Origin: Amblyornis subalaris
Lineage: Eukaryota > Chordata > Aves > Passeriformes > Ptilonorhynchidae
Direction: 5' to 3'
NCBI GenBank assembly: GCA_018881555.1
Contig: JACAXG010000231.1
Span: 372,001 to 436,000 of the forward strand
DNA length: 64,000 nucleotides
The translations under genes and the position numbers were made by a program. Below the pieces are notes generated by a model, which was given only the letters and a program-made list of their open reading frames with translations, was not told the DNA's origin and did not search any database. The stretch's first letter is position 1. Each line of letters begins with the position of its first letter. Shown here piece after piece: positions 12,601 to 26,349 of this stretch.

Positions 12601-15600
12601 ATCTCCTCTTTGATACATTTATCTGACACATCTTAAGCTCCTGTGATACCCAGGAGGAGATCTTCGTCCCGCTATTCTGACTACTTTAATAGTCACTCAG
12701 AAAAGGCAAGCNTAATGGAACAGCTCAGACAAATGACTGAGGTCTAAGCTATGTCCCAGAAATGGAAGTAGTCCAAACGAATCACTCACCTTCTTACTTG
12801 AATATGCTGGTGGGCCAGGCTGTGATGGGATAAGGATTTTATCTGCAGCAACAGGCAGCTGCTTGGGTGACTCATGACTGGTGGGCTTCAGTGAAAACCC
12901 TTGTGTGAGTTTTTACGCATGTGTGGAAGGACACAGTCATGTAGTTTAGCATGTGGCAACATCTCTATGGTTAATATTTTTAACCTGCTTCTTCTTCCAT
13001 TGATAATATTTTTAAGTCAGGAGTAGTGTCATGAGTTTAATACTGATTTAGAAGCAAGAGTTTTGCCATTAGTGGCATAGGGTGCAGTGTAGCCCATGGG
13101 TGCATGGTGTTTCTCTTTGGTCTCTTCCTTGCAGATTGCATGGGTTTTTTCCTCCCCTACTGGAAGCGAGCCTGGCTCTCTGAGCTGAGGCTGGACACCT
13201 TGAGCTTTCAGGACCATTGTCAGCAGTGCCAGTAGATGCTGTGGAAAAACACTGGCAGCGAGGGACATGGAGTGTTGCTGTACTAAATGTTCCTTGGGAA
13301 GCAGTTGTGGTTATTGTTGCATCTGTGGACAGTAAACAAAATAATCATCTGACATTTGTGTTGCAGAGAAAAGCCATGAGAAAGTTTTATGTAATTCTAA
13401 TAGTGCTTTTTAATTTCCTACCCACAAGTAATTTAATTTTTCATCAGAGGACTCAGCATTGGAGGTGCAAATGTGGTGGACATGAGGGAGAGAAGATCTG
13501 CTGGTCTCTCCTCCTGGGTTTCCATTGTGATTTGATTTTTCTGAGAACACTTACGTGGCTTTTTTTTTTCCCTCTGTATTTTATAGAAGCTTCAAGTGAT
13601 CACCTCGTGAGAAGTGGACCCTACTAAGGACTGCACAACAGGTTATAGGCAAATACTTTAGCAGCCCAGCAAGAACTCTTTAGCAGCCAGTTAACGGGTT
13701 ATGTATTTACAACAAGTGGGATTAGAAGTGACCTTGACTGACAGCTCTCTCAGCAGTGTAGCCGTGCTGGTTGTTTGGATCATCTCTGAACCTGCTTTCT
13801 GACTCTGAGTCCACATGGTTCTTATGTTGGCTTGATCTAGGGAGTCACATAAATGATCATGAATTGTTATAAGAGATGGGTTTCCGTGTATGATAGCCTT
13901 TAAATATGGAAAGCTGCCATGATATGCAACATGAGGAAAGAGGAAAACACCTGGGGCTGAACTGGTGTCATGTTTCTGTTTTACTTTTGAAAAACCTAAG
14001 ACTATATCCAAATTGCACAAGATAAAATACCTTAAATTTGTTGTCTTAGCTTGAGCAGAGCTCCTAGAGGACCTTAGTCAAAGCAGAGCACAGAGCTTTA
14101 GGCAGAAAACCCAGAGCTTTTTCTTGTTTTTTGTTTGGTGGTTTTTTTCTGCTTGTTTAATGCAAAGGTGATTCAGTCCTAGTGGAGAGCAGTCACTGTA
14201 ATGTAATATTTCTCTGTGTTATTATGATATAAAATACAAAACCTGTAAGCAGTGTGGTTATGCTCAGCTGTAGCCTAGTTAGACACGGGAGAAGACCAGA
14301 ATCCCATTGCAAGGAAGTAATCCCTTTTCTTCAGGTGGCCATGGTCTTCCATTTTGAATCTCCAAAGATTTTAGTAAACGTAAATTTCTTTTTAAACCTT
14401 CAGGACGTGACTGCTGTTTTGCAGGTGAGTGAATGGGAGGCATGAGGCTTGGTCCCACCTCTGTCCTGTGTCACATACGAACCATCTCAGGGATACATCA
14501 GTCAAAGTCTCAATGTTTGAGTATGCAAGACAAAGTCTCCAAAATCAGAGAGAATTGGTTGTCAGGTGCTACTGTAGAGTCTGGCCATCCCCACTGACAT
14601 TATGGTGCAGGTGGGTTATCAGCTGTGCAGAACATGGCCTGCCATTTAAACCACTGCCATGCTCATCACTGAAGAGTTTTGCAGATGCACATATTGTGCC
14701 AAAGGCTGAAAACGTGTCTGAACCACCTAGTCAAAAAGTACTTTAAAGTTTATTTTGATTCTCTTTTATAAACTCACTTCTTCTCTGTCTCTGGCACTCT
14801 AGCTTTATTGATGCATGCTTGCAAAAGAAAAGACATACTAAAATCTCTCTTTAGAAAAGGATTTTGAAGCAGTGACCTTCTTCTGAACTTTATGTCATGG
14901 TTTCCATTGGCTGTCATGCTTAGTGCAGTTTGAAATTTCCTGGCGGCTTATCCATTGGCTCAACACTGCAGTTTTCACTTTGTCTTCGTTGCCCAGTTAG
15001 TGGGCAGAGACCAGGAATGTGTTTCAGGAGTGGCTTGCTCTGTGGGGTTTAGGTCTCCAGTGAACCCAACAGCTTTGCTAATGTCAGTGTTCTCTGTTGA
15101 GCTTATGGCAGTGTTGCAGGAGAGTGTGTTTCATGGAAGACAAGTTGGAGAAGTGGGCTGTAGAGTTTAGATTTGCCACCTTTTTTAATTTGGTGACTGG
15201 AGCAGTGAGCACTAGGTTTCAGAGTCCCTGTGAGCTCAGGGTAGGAGGGGAGTCGAGTGCTGAGGGTAGCAACTGGTGGCTTGATCTTACTTGTGCTCAC
15301 AAGTGAGAGGTAGTTGCCACTTAGCTGATCTTTGGTGTCTGCATTTTCTGACTTGCATGCTGTGATTCCTGTGATGGTTGGAAACAGCAATAAAAGTGGA
15401 TTTAGAATGAAAAGGTTCCATTCTGCCATGTGGTGTTTTAAAGTGCCATGGTTTTTCCTATGTAGGTTTCTGGGAAAAGGGCTGCTCCAGGGGCCAGAGG
15501 TGTTTACTTCATGTTGTAGGAATTTGCACTCCAACCAAAATATAAAGCTGTTGGAAGTTCCCTGGAGATAAGACCATGAGTGTGACTGACAATGCCAAGG

Positions 15601-16667
15601 GGATATCTAAATGGGGAAATTTACTTTGACTGTTGCTGTGTAAATGGATATTTTTACAGGGACCGTCCCTTTGCGGTGCATGATATGCAGAGAGCTAGGA
15701 CCATGTATTGCCAGTTTTACTGGCTCCAGGGGAAGCTCTCACTACAAGCCTGTTGCAGGGCATTTTCTACAGCTCTCTTCCACTTTACATCAGCAGTGGG
15801 TCATACCTTAATGGCATAGTTTTCATCTGTCTCATTGGAGGTGAGGTGATTTGCTTGAGGCGACCTTAGAAAATTGTATGTGCAGGTTCACATATCTGTT
15901 CAGGATTAATAAAGAAGTGTGTTTTAAGCCTACCCTAGACTGCTGTGCAACTGCGTGCAGTAGATCATAGGTCCTGTGACTTCTGCTGCATAAAACAGTA
16001 GAGGTATTTTGGTTGGTAATACAATAATATTAACAATAATTATAAATAATTATAACAGTGAAGAAGTGTTGCTCCTAGCCAAGTTCTTCTTTTTAGTCTT
16101 TAACCTGACATTTTCCTATTTTGTCTCATGAATGGAAAAACATCTCTGGGTCACTTTATTGCACAAAAAACAGGAAAAAGAAAATAGATGCTGGTATTGT
16201 CATCATGGTTGATGAAGTCTAGTCAGTTTAACAGATTTCTCCAAAGTTGCTGGGAAACTGCTGCTGGTTTATTTCAGATTATAATATGGGATAGCACTTG
16301 CTTCTTCTGTTGTCAGGAGAAACTCTATGTTTTGAATGTCACCCCTCATGACCCCCTTTTTGACCTGGATAGCTCAGGCCTGATTAATCTTAAAATGACA
16401 CCGCCAAGATCTTGGGCCAGGAGAGTGTATGTCTATAAAATCTGGTGAATACTAGACAAGTAATATGATAACAGTGATGAGGCATGAGCATCTTCCACCT
16501 CTGTGCATATTCCCCATTGCTTTTGGAAGTCTGATGCAACAGACTATGCTTCCCCCTGCAGAGGGCTGGGATTTGGAAAGACCAGTTAGCACATGTGTGC
16601 AGTGCTTCAGGCAGCATCAGAGGAAGCTCTAGGAAGCATGTGTACCCCAGAAACATGATTTACATAT

Positions 16668-16687
16668 CACTCTGTGGTCACAGAGTG
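16668..16687. repeat. 9-bp inverted repeat, 2-nt centre
   Basis: CACTCTGTG at 16668-16676 and CACAGAGTG at 16679-16687 form a near-palindrome with a GT centre. It is short and could be chance, or a palindromic factor-binding site. Confidence 0.55.
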
Positions 16688-19600
16688 TCATCTGTGCATT
16701 TTGTTCATTCTCATGAACACACTGGAAGTAGAAATAAATGAGAGGCTCTGCCTCCCTCAGATGGTCTGAAGCAAAGACTCAATAGCAATGAAGCACCTTG
16801 CAAGGCAAAGCAATGGGGAGGTTGGGTGAGGGCCAGCTCTGCTGAAGACATGACTTGTGTGTTATATGGGACAAATCACTTCCCAAATTGTTGCCATTCC
16901 TGTGCCTCCCTATAAGGTAGAGATTCCTTGGTTGGGTGTGCCCACTGCCTTGAACTTCGAAAGAACAAACTTAAGACTTGGCATCATTTCTTACTTCCAT
17001 CCCCACAGATGTGAGATCTGACTGTCAATGCAAATAATGTAACAACTGCCTCTGGTTTGAATTGAGCCTGGAGCTAAAAGGTGTTTGCATTCAGCGAGTA
17101 GTACTTAAGTTGCATTAGATGAGATGGTGACTTCCCTCTGTTATTGGACATTTACATAAATAATTAGCAGCAAAGTGGTATCCTCAGAAGAACTTGTGTA
17201 AAGATTCTGGAGTCTTTCCCCACCTATACAGCAGAATTGTTGTCAATACTGTGAAAATACATGGCTTCCCTTGATTTCTTGTTAAATAGGAAATTTTAAT
17301 GCTAGGGCTTTTATCTTGCCAGTATTTTTTAAGTACAAAATTTTTCACAAGTTAAAAAGTACACAACCTGCACAAGCTTAGAAGGAAATAGATGGGGGAA
17401 AATGGCATTTCAAGCTATTTTGACTTTAAAAATATTTACTGTAGTAGCACATTAATGTAGTTCTGATTTGGGGCTGTAAATATTTTTTACAATGCATTGA
17501 CTTGTGCTATGCATTCAGTTTTGAGGCTCCAGAATGCCCACTTAACCTGTGTGTAAGATAAAATATGGAAACAGAACATGAAACAATGAAATGCTTCTGA
17601 GGCTTTACTTGCTGATCTCAAACGTTCAGGGCTGCTTGCTATCATTGCAGCTTCTGATTGGAATAAAACCCACCAAGTGATGTGTTGGCTATTACCCTCA
17701 TGGAGTTCATGGTGCAAAACCACATATTTGTGTGTGACTGGCTCCCTCCCCACCTTGCAGTCTGCAGTCATTGGAACACATCAACAATATATTTCCAATT
17801 TCCTTGGCTTTTGAATTCTATTTGAATGTAAAGAGAAGAGCACTTTCTGATGAGAGGAGGAGCAGCTGAGGCAGGGAGGGTGCGGGAGGACTCCTTTATT
17901 TGGCATCACCATGAAAACAGCTGAGGTTAATTAACTGTGAGACCACCACCTAGCTGGAAGGTGCTTTGACCCTGGCTCCTTGGTGCTGCTTGGCCAAGCT
18001 GCTCCACAGCTGGGCAGCAAGGAACTGACTCCAGCCACACAGTCATGAGCTCCAGTGTCCCCAGAGCAGAGGTTNGACCTTGCTGTTTTCACAGCTTTTC
18101 TTGTTTCTCTTGCTGCCATATTTCTAAAGCAACAGGGGCTCAAAGCAGAGTTAGGAAAAGATGTGGTTTTCTTATGATTTCTGAACATGGATACTAGCTC
18201 TGTGAAGGACCAGATGTAGAAGGGTTAGGGGAAACTGACTCATAAATTCTCACTGCTGAGACTGTGATCACATGTGATACTATTCCACTGCTGAAAACAA
18301 ATATAATGTATTGCTGCAGAGCCAGGTTTGGGGATAGGAAAGTTGGGTAGAGATTCTTGCTTGGGGCTCTTTGTGAATCTTCACTCTTTCTAGTGAAACT
18401 GGATTGATTTATGGTTGTGTCTGGAAACTAGAAGTGGCTCAACATGGATCCAGATATAGAGGCAAATGTTCTTAAAACTGAGTGTACCGTTGTGCATATG
18501 TGCAGATATGCGTATGGGGGATGGAGAATGAGTTTAGTTTGTTACTAAATTGGAACAGATGTCGGATCTGGGATTGGAGATTTCAGTTCTTCTCCTTGTC
18601 TTCTGGAAACAATGCAGTGCTATCATTTCAACTGGTGAGTTGGAGCTGGTGTGCAGCTTAGGTCTCAGCTTTATTATCTTCCGAGCTCTGAGGTTTATCT
18701 GAACTGAAAAGCAAAATACAATTCAAATGTTATGCTCTCAGAAAACCAAAGTGGAAATAGATGTTGGAACAAATGTTGATACTTCTATGGACAGGAACCT
18801 TTCAAATTCCCTTGCACCTTACTACTGTTCTTCTAAATGGGGCAGACTGTGTGGGCAGCTTAATATCATATATCAAAAAGTAGATCAACTGCTTATCCTT
18901 TGTGTGATAGAATTGAAAATGAGGGTTTTATTAAGACTTAATCCATCTTCTATTCACCATTTTGAAATATGGCTAAGGAAAATCCTGTGTGTATCAAATG
19001 GACAAAACCAGCATACAAGAGAAAAACTAATGAACGTACATACTGAAAGGGAACATTTTATTCTCCCCAAGTAATTCATGCCATTTTATGGTTTATTTGA
19101 AATGAAGTAGTCAGTCCTGGCGGGATAGTGAGCTACTTGGCACATGTGTTCGGTTGCATCCATGGAGAAAAGAAACAGCTCTTTCTGGAGAAAAGTCAGT
19201 TTGTGAGTATGAGAGAACTTTTTCAGAGCTGATCGTGTAGGATGAGATGTCAAAAGTAGGTGGTGCTGGCCAACCATACCTGGCATTACAGACAAACAGA
19301 ATTTTACCCTGGGCTTCAACAGGCACGGAGTTATACCAACACCAAGTGTTTCTGGAAAATGTTAACCGTGAAAGAGCCTTCTTTTCTCAAGCCAGGCTGT
19401 GTCCTCCTGTAACCAGCTTTTCAAGAGAAGGGAGAAGCTGGCCTGAGGTTAACCACCACATGCCCAGCTGGGAACCAAATCAGAGATGGTGAATGTAGAA
19501 ATGCCTAAAATATACTCCTTAGCCAAAGCTAGTGCTATTTGCTTAATATCCAAACACCCTTAACAATTTCTTAGAAATACAATTAGTCATGTCCAAGTCC

Positions 19601-20374
19601 TAGCTAATATTATTATTTAACTGTAACATCAAAAAGCCTTACTCACAGGTTAAGATCCTAAGGTGCTAGTGTCAAGCACAGATCAGAATCTCCTTGCTGC
19701 CCTCAAAAAGTTTTAAAGATGTATGTTTGTCTAGCTGTGGGGACTGCCTGTCCCATATATTGTTCTGCCAGTACTGAATTTCATTTGGTAAAGAACCGGC
19801 CTGCTTCACTGCTACAACTTCCCTGTCAAAGTGCTTCCTCTACTGACATTTCAGTGGGATTGAAAAATGGGTCTATTAAGAAGCAGAAAGAGGAAATCAT
19901 AATGGGGTGTCTGTAATATTTCCTATCTTCATTGGATATATTTCATGTTCTCCAGCCTTTTGCCTTGTTCTTAAGAAACATAGTCAGTTCTCACTAACTC
20001 AGCAGAGCCAGGTCAGAATGCTGCTTACATGGAGGACCCTGTGGGGTTGAAAGCACACACAGCAAGAAGTTTGTTTTAGGACTTACTAGATGGCATGCTG
20101 CCTTGGAAGGCACTGCTGTAGTATAATCATCAAGATGCCTTATAAAAACAGATCTGAAGGAGTACAAAGGAAAGCTATTTGCAATGCACAGCAATACATT
20201 TTATTGAGCATACACAATCAAGGAAGGTATTTTTTCTGTACTTCTGAGCAGATCTGTAGACACCCCTTCTAGTATACACCCAAGGAAGTTCTCTTTTCCC
20301 AATGTGAAATAAAGACCAAAGAGTAACAGCATGTGAGCATAAAAATTAATGTGACAGTTTGCATAAAAAGTAAA

Positions 20375-20396
20375 GGGGGGGGGGGGCGGGGAGGGA
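20375..20396 (+). repeat. G-rich homopolymer tract with G-quadruplex potential
   Basis: Twelve consecutive G residues (20375-20386) are followed by C, then GGGG, A, GGG. The run can supply four G-tracts for a quadruplex on the + strand. As a simple repeat it is also prone to length error in assembly and to polymorphism. Confidence 0.85.
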
Positions 20397-21865
20397 GTGT
20401 TAATACTATGGTTTTCTGAGTTTCTTTTCTAAACATTTAATTCTGACCACCTCGAGTCTTCCTGCACTTTAACTTAACTACTCCCTTTTCGTCACTTCCC
20501 ATCGTGAAAATTGTACAACATTTCTGTGAGATGATAAACAGGTGTTACTTTTCATTCTGGCGGCAATGGCATTTGGTGCAGGATGAAATAATCCTACCAT
20601 TAAATAAGAAGCTCACAGTGGTGTTGTGAAGCTTAATTTGTTTGGAAAATGCTTTGCAGTATTCAGATGAAAGGCACTCTGGATATTCAAAGTATTATTA
20701 CTGCACAGCTGGTGGTCTACATGCTGCAGATGTTTCTTCCATGCTGTTGCATGGTTACTTAAGTGGCTTCTTAGTGCAGATGTTCATGAGTGAGCATGCA
20801 CAACCTCCTCTGCCGATGTTTTTTGACACAGATTTTATTGCTGCTTGACTTTTGATCTTGAAAAGAATATTCTTCCACTGGTGAGGTGCTACGTGTGTGT
20901 ATGACTACATCCCTGTTGGTTCAGCCCCCACTGCAAACAACAGCATCTGCAGATATTTACTGTGGGCCTTTCTCTTTAGCCTCCATTTCCTTCTGTGGCT
21001 TTTACTCATTCCCACAGTGTTTGACTCTGGGGATTCTGCCTCTTCTGTTAATACTCTATCACCATCACTCTCTTCATGCAGACGTGATGATTCCCTTTGT
21101 ACTCTTTGTCCAGATGGGATAAAGAACTTCATTGCATCTCGGTTCTTTCTTTCCTTGGCTGCTGCCACTGTTACGTAAAGGGATCTCTAAGAATTGCTGG
21201 GCTTGCCATTCACAATCTCTCTGAAAAGATTTGAAGATAAGATGAACTTCTAATTTCTGCATGTTCTGTGCTAGTCTTTCTTGTAACTAGAGAGAAGTAA
21301 GGTATGACTTCAACTGAGATCCACGTGGAGTGTGCTGAACACGTGCAAATCTCCATGGCTGTATGATTTCATCAACCTATTTGGCAAGAGAACTAGTGCT
21401 GAAGTTTGCCTTCCTCTTGATTTGCTGTATTTCCAGCAAATGTCAGGATATCCAGTGCAATACGAGGGCAACTGAGGAAACAAGGCTTTTGTCTTACCTG
21501 AAGTGCAGTGCATCGCCTATTGCATTACTGACCTAGGAGCAGAAAAGGACCAAATCTGTACACACACGCATGCACACGGAGAGAAAGAGGAAAGTACAGC
21601 AGAATGGTGCTGGTTCTGGTTAACATAGACCTTATTTACAAGATTCACATGGAAGGCAGAGAGAGTTTGGTGCAATATACTGGAGTGTTTGTTCTGAAGT
21701 GTATTAAAGAACTGAGCTCTCTTGACAACATGTTCAAGAGCCACAGTCTTGCAGCTTGGAGGAATGAGTCCTGGCCTATGTGAGAAGGCAGGAGCTTAAG
21801 CCAGACAAATAACTTCAGGGAGCAAAGACAAATTCTGTCACTTTCTGTACTACTTTCTGTAGCAT

Positions 21866-21887
21866 TTTATGCAGAATTCTGCATAAA
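21866..21887. repeat. Perfect 22-bp palindrome with no spacer
   Basis: The half-site TTTATGCAGAA is followed immediately by its exact reverse complement, giving a 22-bp perfect palindrome centred on GAATTC. Symmetry breaks at the next base on both sides. By base composition, roughly 0.01-0.02 such exact sites are expected by chance in 64 kb, so it stands out. It may be a symmetric transcription-factor site (the half-site contains ATGCA) or a cruciform-prone element. Confidence 0.85.
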
Positions 21888-22418
21888 TCAAAGCAAAAGG
21901 CTCAGTCTTTACCCAGGAAAATTAGATCTGAAAGAAAGACACATTGAGAAGGCTAGACCCTGGCTACATTGTGAGGTGAATTGCACCTTAAAGACTTTGT
22001 CATTTCACCAATCTTTAAACGTGTAACAATTTGTCAGTGCTCATCAACTGGTCCCTGGAGACCATGGCTACCTTTAATACACAGAACTGATAGGGCTTAT
22101 GCAGACATATACAAGTTTTACATTTTAACACCCCTCTGACCCTACTGAAGTGTCTCATCCTTTCGCTGGATTCATCTTGGTAGGCATAGCTTTTGTTCTG
22201 CTTCCCTAGTGTCTCTGAACTGTAAAAATTGCCACACATATGTGTAACAGGATTTACTCCGCCTTATTTCCTCACCACTGCTGCTCCAGGAGGATAGACT
22301 TATGGTATTGCTACTTGTCCAGATCCCTATTTTTTTTTTTCTCCCAGACTGCTGGTACTGCAGTTATTCCTCTTCTTTTGGTGCATCTATTTCTGATATT
22401 GATGTGGCCTGTATCACT

Positions 22419-22476
22419 GAAAAGGGAGAGGGGGCAGGGAGGGAAGGGGAAAAAGAGAAAGGGAAGGAAGGAAGAG
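22419..22476 (+). repeat. Polypurine tract (GA-rich low complexity)
   Basis: About 58 bases are almost entirely purine on the + strand (runs such as gggagaggggg, aaaaagagaaaggg, ggaaggaagg) with a single C at 22435. It is low-complexity sequence with triplex-forming potential. The open frames through it are compositional artefacts. Confidence 0.8.
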
Positions 22477-24161
22477 CTTCTAATGTTCTCTCATTACTCA
22501 GTTCATCTCACCGTTTCATGACCAATATCTCCTCCCCTCTTCTGAGATATTCCTTTGCTCGTTCTGGTTAGGTATCTCAGCTGATATCTGGTCATCATAT
22601 GGGTAACATTTGGATTCATATAATCTTATTCATTATGATGTGATCATTTGTGATTTACTGTTGCTTGATAACAAAAGATTCTTTTGCACATGATAAAAAT
22701 TACATTAAATCACTGGCCCCAGAATGGTGGCTGAAAATCAGTCAGGGGGGGCTTTTACTCCTGCCACTTTGGCTTGAGTTTGAAACGTTTCACACAGTAG
22801 CTCTGCTAGGAGTAAGCTGGGCTTCCTTACTAACGTAATAAAACGCAGACCATCCTAAGGGGATGAGGGAGTTGCATTCCAAAACTTGCACTGCAAGCGA
22901 CCAAAGTTTAATGGAAAACGTTGAAAAGTTTCTATTAAAAAACAATTTTCCTCCTATATATCATACACTCTATTTTATGCTTTCCCCACTCCCTCCTTTT
23001 TTTCCTTACTGGCACAAAAACAGGATCTTTGTTTTGACAGAGCTAATCCGCTCATGCTTTCATATGGGCCCTCAGGCTCCCCACCTGTGGAAAGATCCAT
23101 GGGAGCAGAAAAACTACTGAGCGAGTTCCACATGCTCACCTCAAAGGGAAGAAATCAGTGGCCTCACAGAGGTATGGACTGTAAATATTGTGGTTCCCAA
23201 GGACCCGTGGAGAACATGAACACAATCTCCTGCACAATCTGCACAACCTCCAGCAATAGCTTTTCCTTCTTTATTGCCTTCTGGGACTTCTCTCTCCTAT
23301 CAGCTGGGCTTCTTCAGGAGACGTGCTGTATGGGCTGCTTTGCTGCAGCTGCGCCGCCTCCCTTTTCCCAAAGACTGAAAGGCACACTCGGGGCTGACAA
23401 TTTCTACCCGCAAATTTGCTGGTGAGAAAGGATATAGTAGCTTGCAACCCCTGCCAAGTTTGACAGCAAGCTTCATAACAAACTGGTACAGCTCCGAGAT
23501 CTCTCTGCTGCTTCTGTAGGGAGGCCAGGGAAGATTTTATGGGGTGAAAAGTGATGGAGAGAGAATGAATTGCTTTGTGGCTCCATCAGGCAGCATGTTC
23601 AAGGTGGCCAGCATCGAGCACTGATCTGTTCCATAGAGCCTCTGCCCAGCCAACAAAAAGAGGGAAAACCATACTTAGATTTTTAGGACTTTACATACGA
23701 GACTAAGCCCAGAATTTATCTTAGCATCTTTGCCATTGAACATGACCCACAGATGAGCAGGAAAAACAACCATGATTTTTCTGTGATAGGGAGAGTTTGC
23801 TGATGTTTGTGGCTGTAACTTCTCATTAAAGACTGCTGATTTACATCAGAGCTGTCTTTGTATCTAGCCAAGTAAATGACCGTGCCCAAACCAACTCACT
23901 GGAAGGTAAGTTTTGAGAACAAACCTTGGCTCTGTCTGCTCATATCATCTCATCCCACCTCACCCAGAATTAGGTCATTCTGGCTTTATAACATCCATGT
24001 GGGTTTCTGTGGTTCCCAGGCCAGGCTGATATGTTGTGGAGTCACTATGTCTAGTACAGGAAATTTTAATTCATAGCATTTAAATTCAGAAAGCTTGAAT
24101 TTAATGTTCAGTGGTGTCCTGAAAGAGTCTGGATCCTTCAAAGCCTTGAAGTACAGAACTG

Positions 24162-24176
24162 AAAAAAAAAAAAAAA
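24162..24176 (+). repeat. A15 homopolymer
   Basis: Fifteen consecutive A residues. The sequence upstream was checked for a processed-pseudogene body and none was recognised, so it is recorded as a simple repeat. Confidence 0.75.
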
Positions 24177-26349
24177 GGCTGATGACAGTTCTGAGTCTTG
24201 GCTCCTGTGTTGTCAGCGGGAAAATCCTCATCCATTCCGCTGGAGCCAGCATTTCATCCACTGTGTTTTCATGCTCTGTACGCTGTTTTGCACTTGAGAT
24301 CTTGCACTCAGGAATGTTAAAGAACTGTGGTCATATGCAAAGCATATCTTATCCAATGCTTTCTGCATGTGAAGTAGCAGGCTAAGTCAAACTGAGCAGA
24401 GGGCAGAAACCAGGTCTCTGCCTCCTGGCTGAATCCTTGTCACTCTGCTCACCCTGTCCCTCTGGTCTGTTGAATCCTGAATGGGACCATGGCAGCAAAG
24501 CTTCTGTTTTAAGACAGCCATCCTTGGTGGGCCTCACTTCTGGGGTGCCAGTCAGGCTTATGACTGCCAATGCCCACGTGGTCTTGAGAACATGCAGAGC
24601 AAAAACAGGTATGTGAGGAAATCTAAAGGCAGGAACTAAATATCCAGCATGAAAAGGTCAGCCTTGCTGGAGTCAGGGTAACCCCACCAGGACTGTAGTT
24701 TTGCATTCATGTGTTTGAATCGTGCCTAAATCATGCTTTATGTGCCTATGTCTTTGCATGGGTCTGGGCCAGGACCACACAGGAAGCTGTAAAATCCAGA
24801 AACAGAGTGGNTTTTTTTAGTTTTTCAATTCAGGTAAGCTGTCTTTGTGCCACTTCTTCCAAGTCCTATTTTTAGCAACTGCTTTGATGAAGACCAAAGA
24901 GGGAGACTGAAATGAAATGCACTGTGATGATGTGACAGGCTGGAAGGCGGCATTCTCAGTGAGTCTAACTTTGCCGAGATGAGAATTCGGCTCTTGTTTT
25001 CTAAAGAGAGCAAGATGAGGGAGAAAGCTGTTTTCCAAGTAGCGGTCTCCTATCTGCTCTTTCCCTTGCTCTCTTTCTTTCTTATTCCATCTGGAGCCAG
25101 CCATTTCTTAAATGCTCTGCAGCCACCTAGAGGAAGAAACCCGCTTGATTGAAGTTAATTTTGTATGGATTAAGCCAGGGAGTGGGTTCTGTGTAGTTTA
25201 AGAATGTGAGTTTCTAAACTAGCCAGCCTGTTTATTATTATATCACAAGACCTCCTTGGAAATATATACAGTGAATCATCATCAAAAGCTGAAGATAACT
25301 TCAGTTTATGTTTATAGTTCAGAAATATTTCCTGCTTCATGTTCTCATTGTGCTTGTTATTGGATATGAAATATTTTTATGACAGATAGTATAGCAGCAC
25401 CACAATATGGTTTGTCAGTACACAGAAGGAGATGATCTGGTTTGAATTTTTGTTTTTGAAGATTTAAAACCTGTATCATTTTATATATTTATCTAATGAC
25501 TATGACAATATGCTTTTGGTATATCTACATGGTTTATGTTTCTGTAGGGCCATGACTTCAAAACCANCCAATAATTGTTGAGGTTCTATCTAAGATGTTT
25601 ATAAGCTCATGAAAAACCTCTGGCTTTTCTCAGATGAGGGCTGTCACACAGAATACACTAATGGGCTCTCTGTCTACCAGAGTGAAAGTTGATGCAGTCA
25701 TATTAGAACCATTTAGTCTATGCCATGTTCATTTGCACTGTATGAAACAGAATGACAAAGTTTAACTGGTGATTGAGAATACTTTAATGTATAAAGTTAG
25801 ATATTAAAATGTGTCTGCCTTTCTGAAATTGAAGTAAAATTACTAGTTTTTTCCTTTTCTAGATAAGATATGGCAGTTCAGTCTCCACTTGTGCCTAAAG
25901 AACTAGAGACTGGGGGGAAGTATTCTTTAAAAATCAAGTCTAGACATGGAAAAAAAGATAAAATTTTATGTCAATTACATAATGCAAAAGATCAAAACGA
26001 TGATGGATTTTCCTTGGTAGCTATGCCAGAGGACACTGAAAATTCCATTATGATGGAGTGTCTCTGTCATGAGGCAAATTCACTTTAGCAGTGTAAGTGC
26101 TAAGCTAAGCATTGCACGCAATGAATGGAAATGCAGAATACTAATAGGGGTATTGAAAAGTCCGCTAACACATTCTCCGTTTCTTTTCCTCTCTTGAGAA
26201 AGGCTTGATATACACATATGATGTGGTCAGTCGAAGTAACTTGAATACTGCTGTGTTATGTCAGAACAGGATCTGTAATAAGGAATCTTATTGGCTTTAG
26301 AAATCCCAAACATTATGAAATCTAGGAATTTTTCTAGGTTGTGGCTTGG

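Noticed and set aside
13217..13627. 136-codon plus-strand frame considered as an exon
   Set aside because: No domain match; hydrophobic stretches come from T-rich sequence and there is no convincing splice-site pair.
14412..14424. Possible micro-exon between cttcag and gcaggtgagt
   Set aside because: It would be only about 21 nt, matches no part of BMPER that I can recall, and both motifs are common by chance.
25858..26088. Lysine-rich 72-codon frame preceded by an acceptor-like cttttctag
   Set aside because: The frame ends at its own stop without a donor, no family was recognised, and it lies within the presumed BMPER intron. It was considered as an upstream BMPER exon but has neither VWD nor C8 cysteine patterns.
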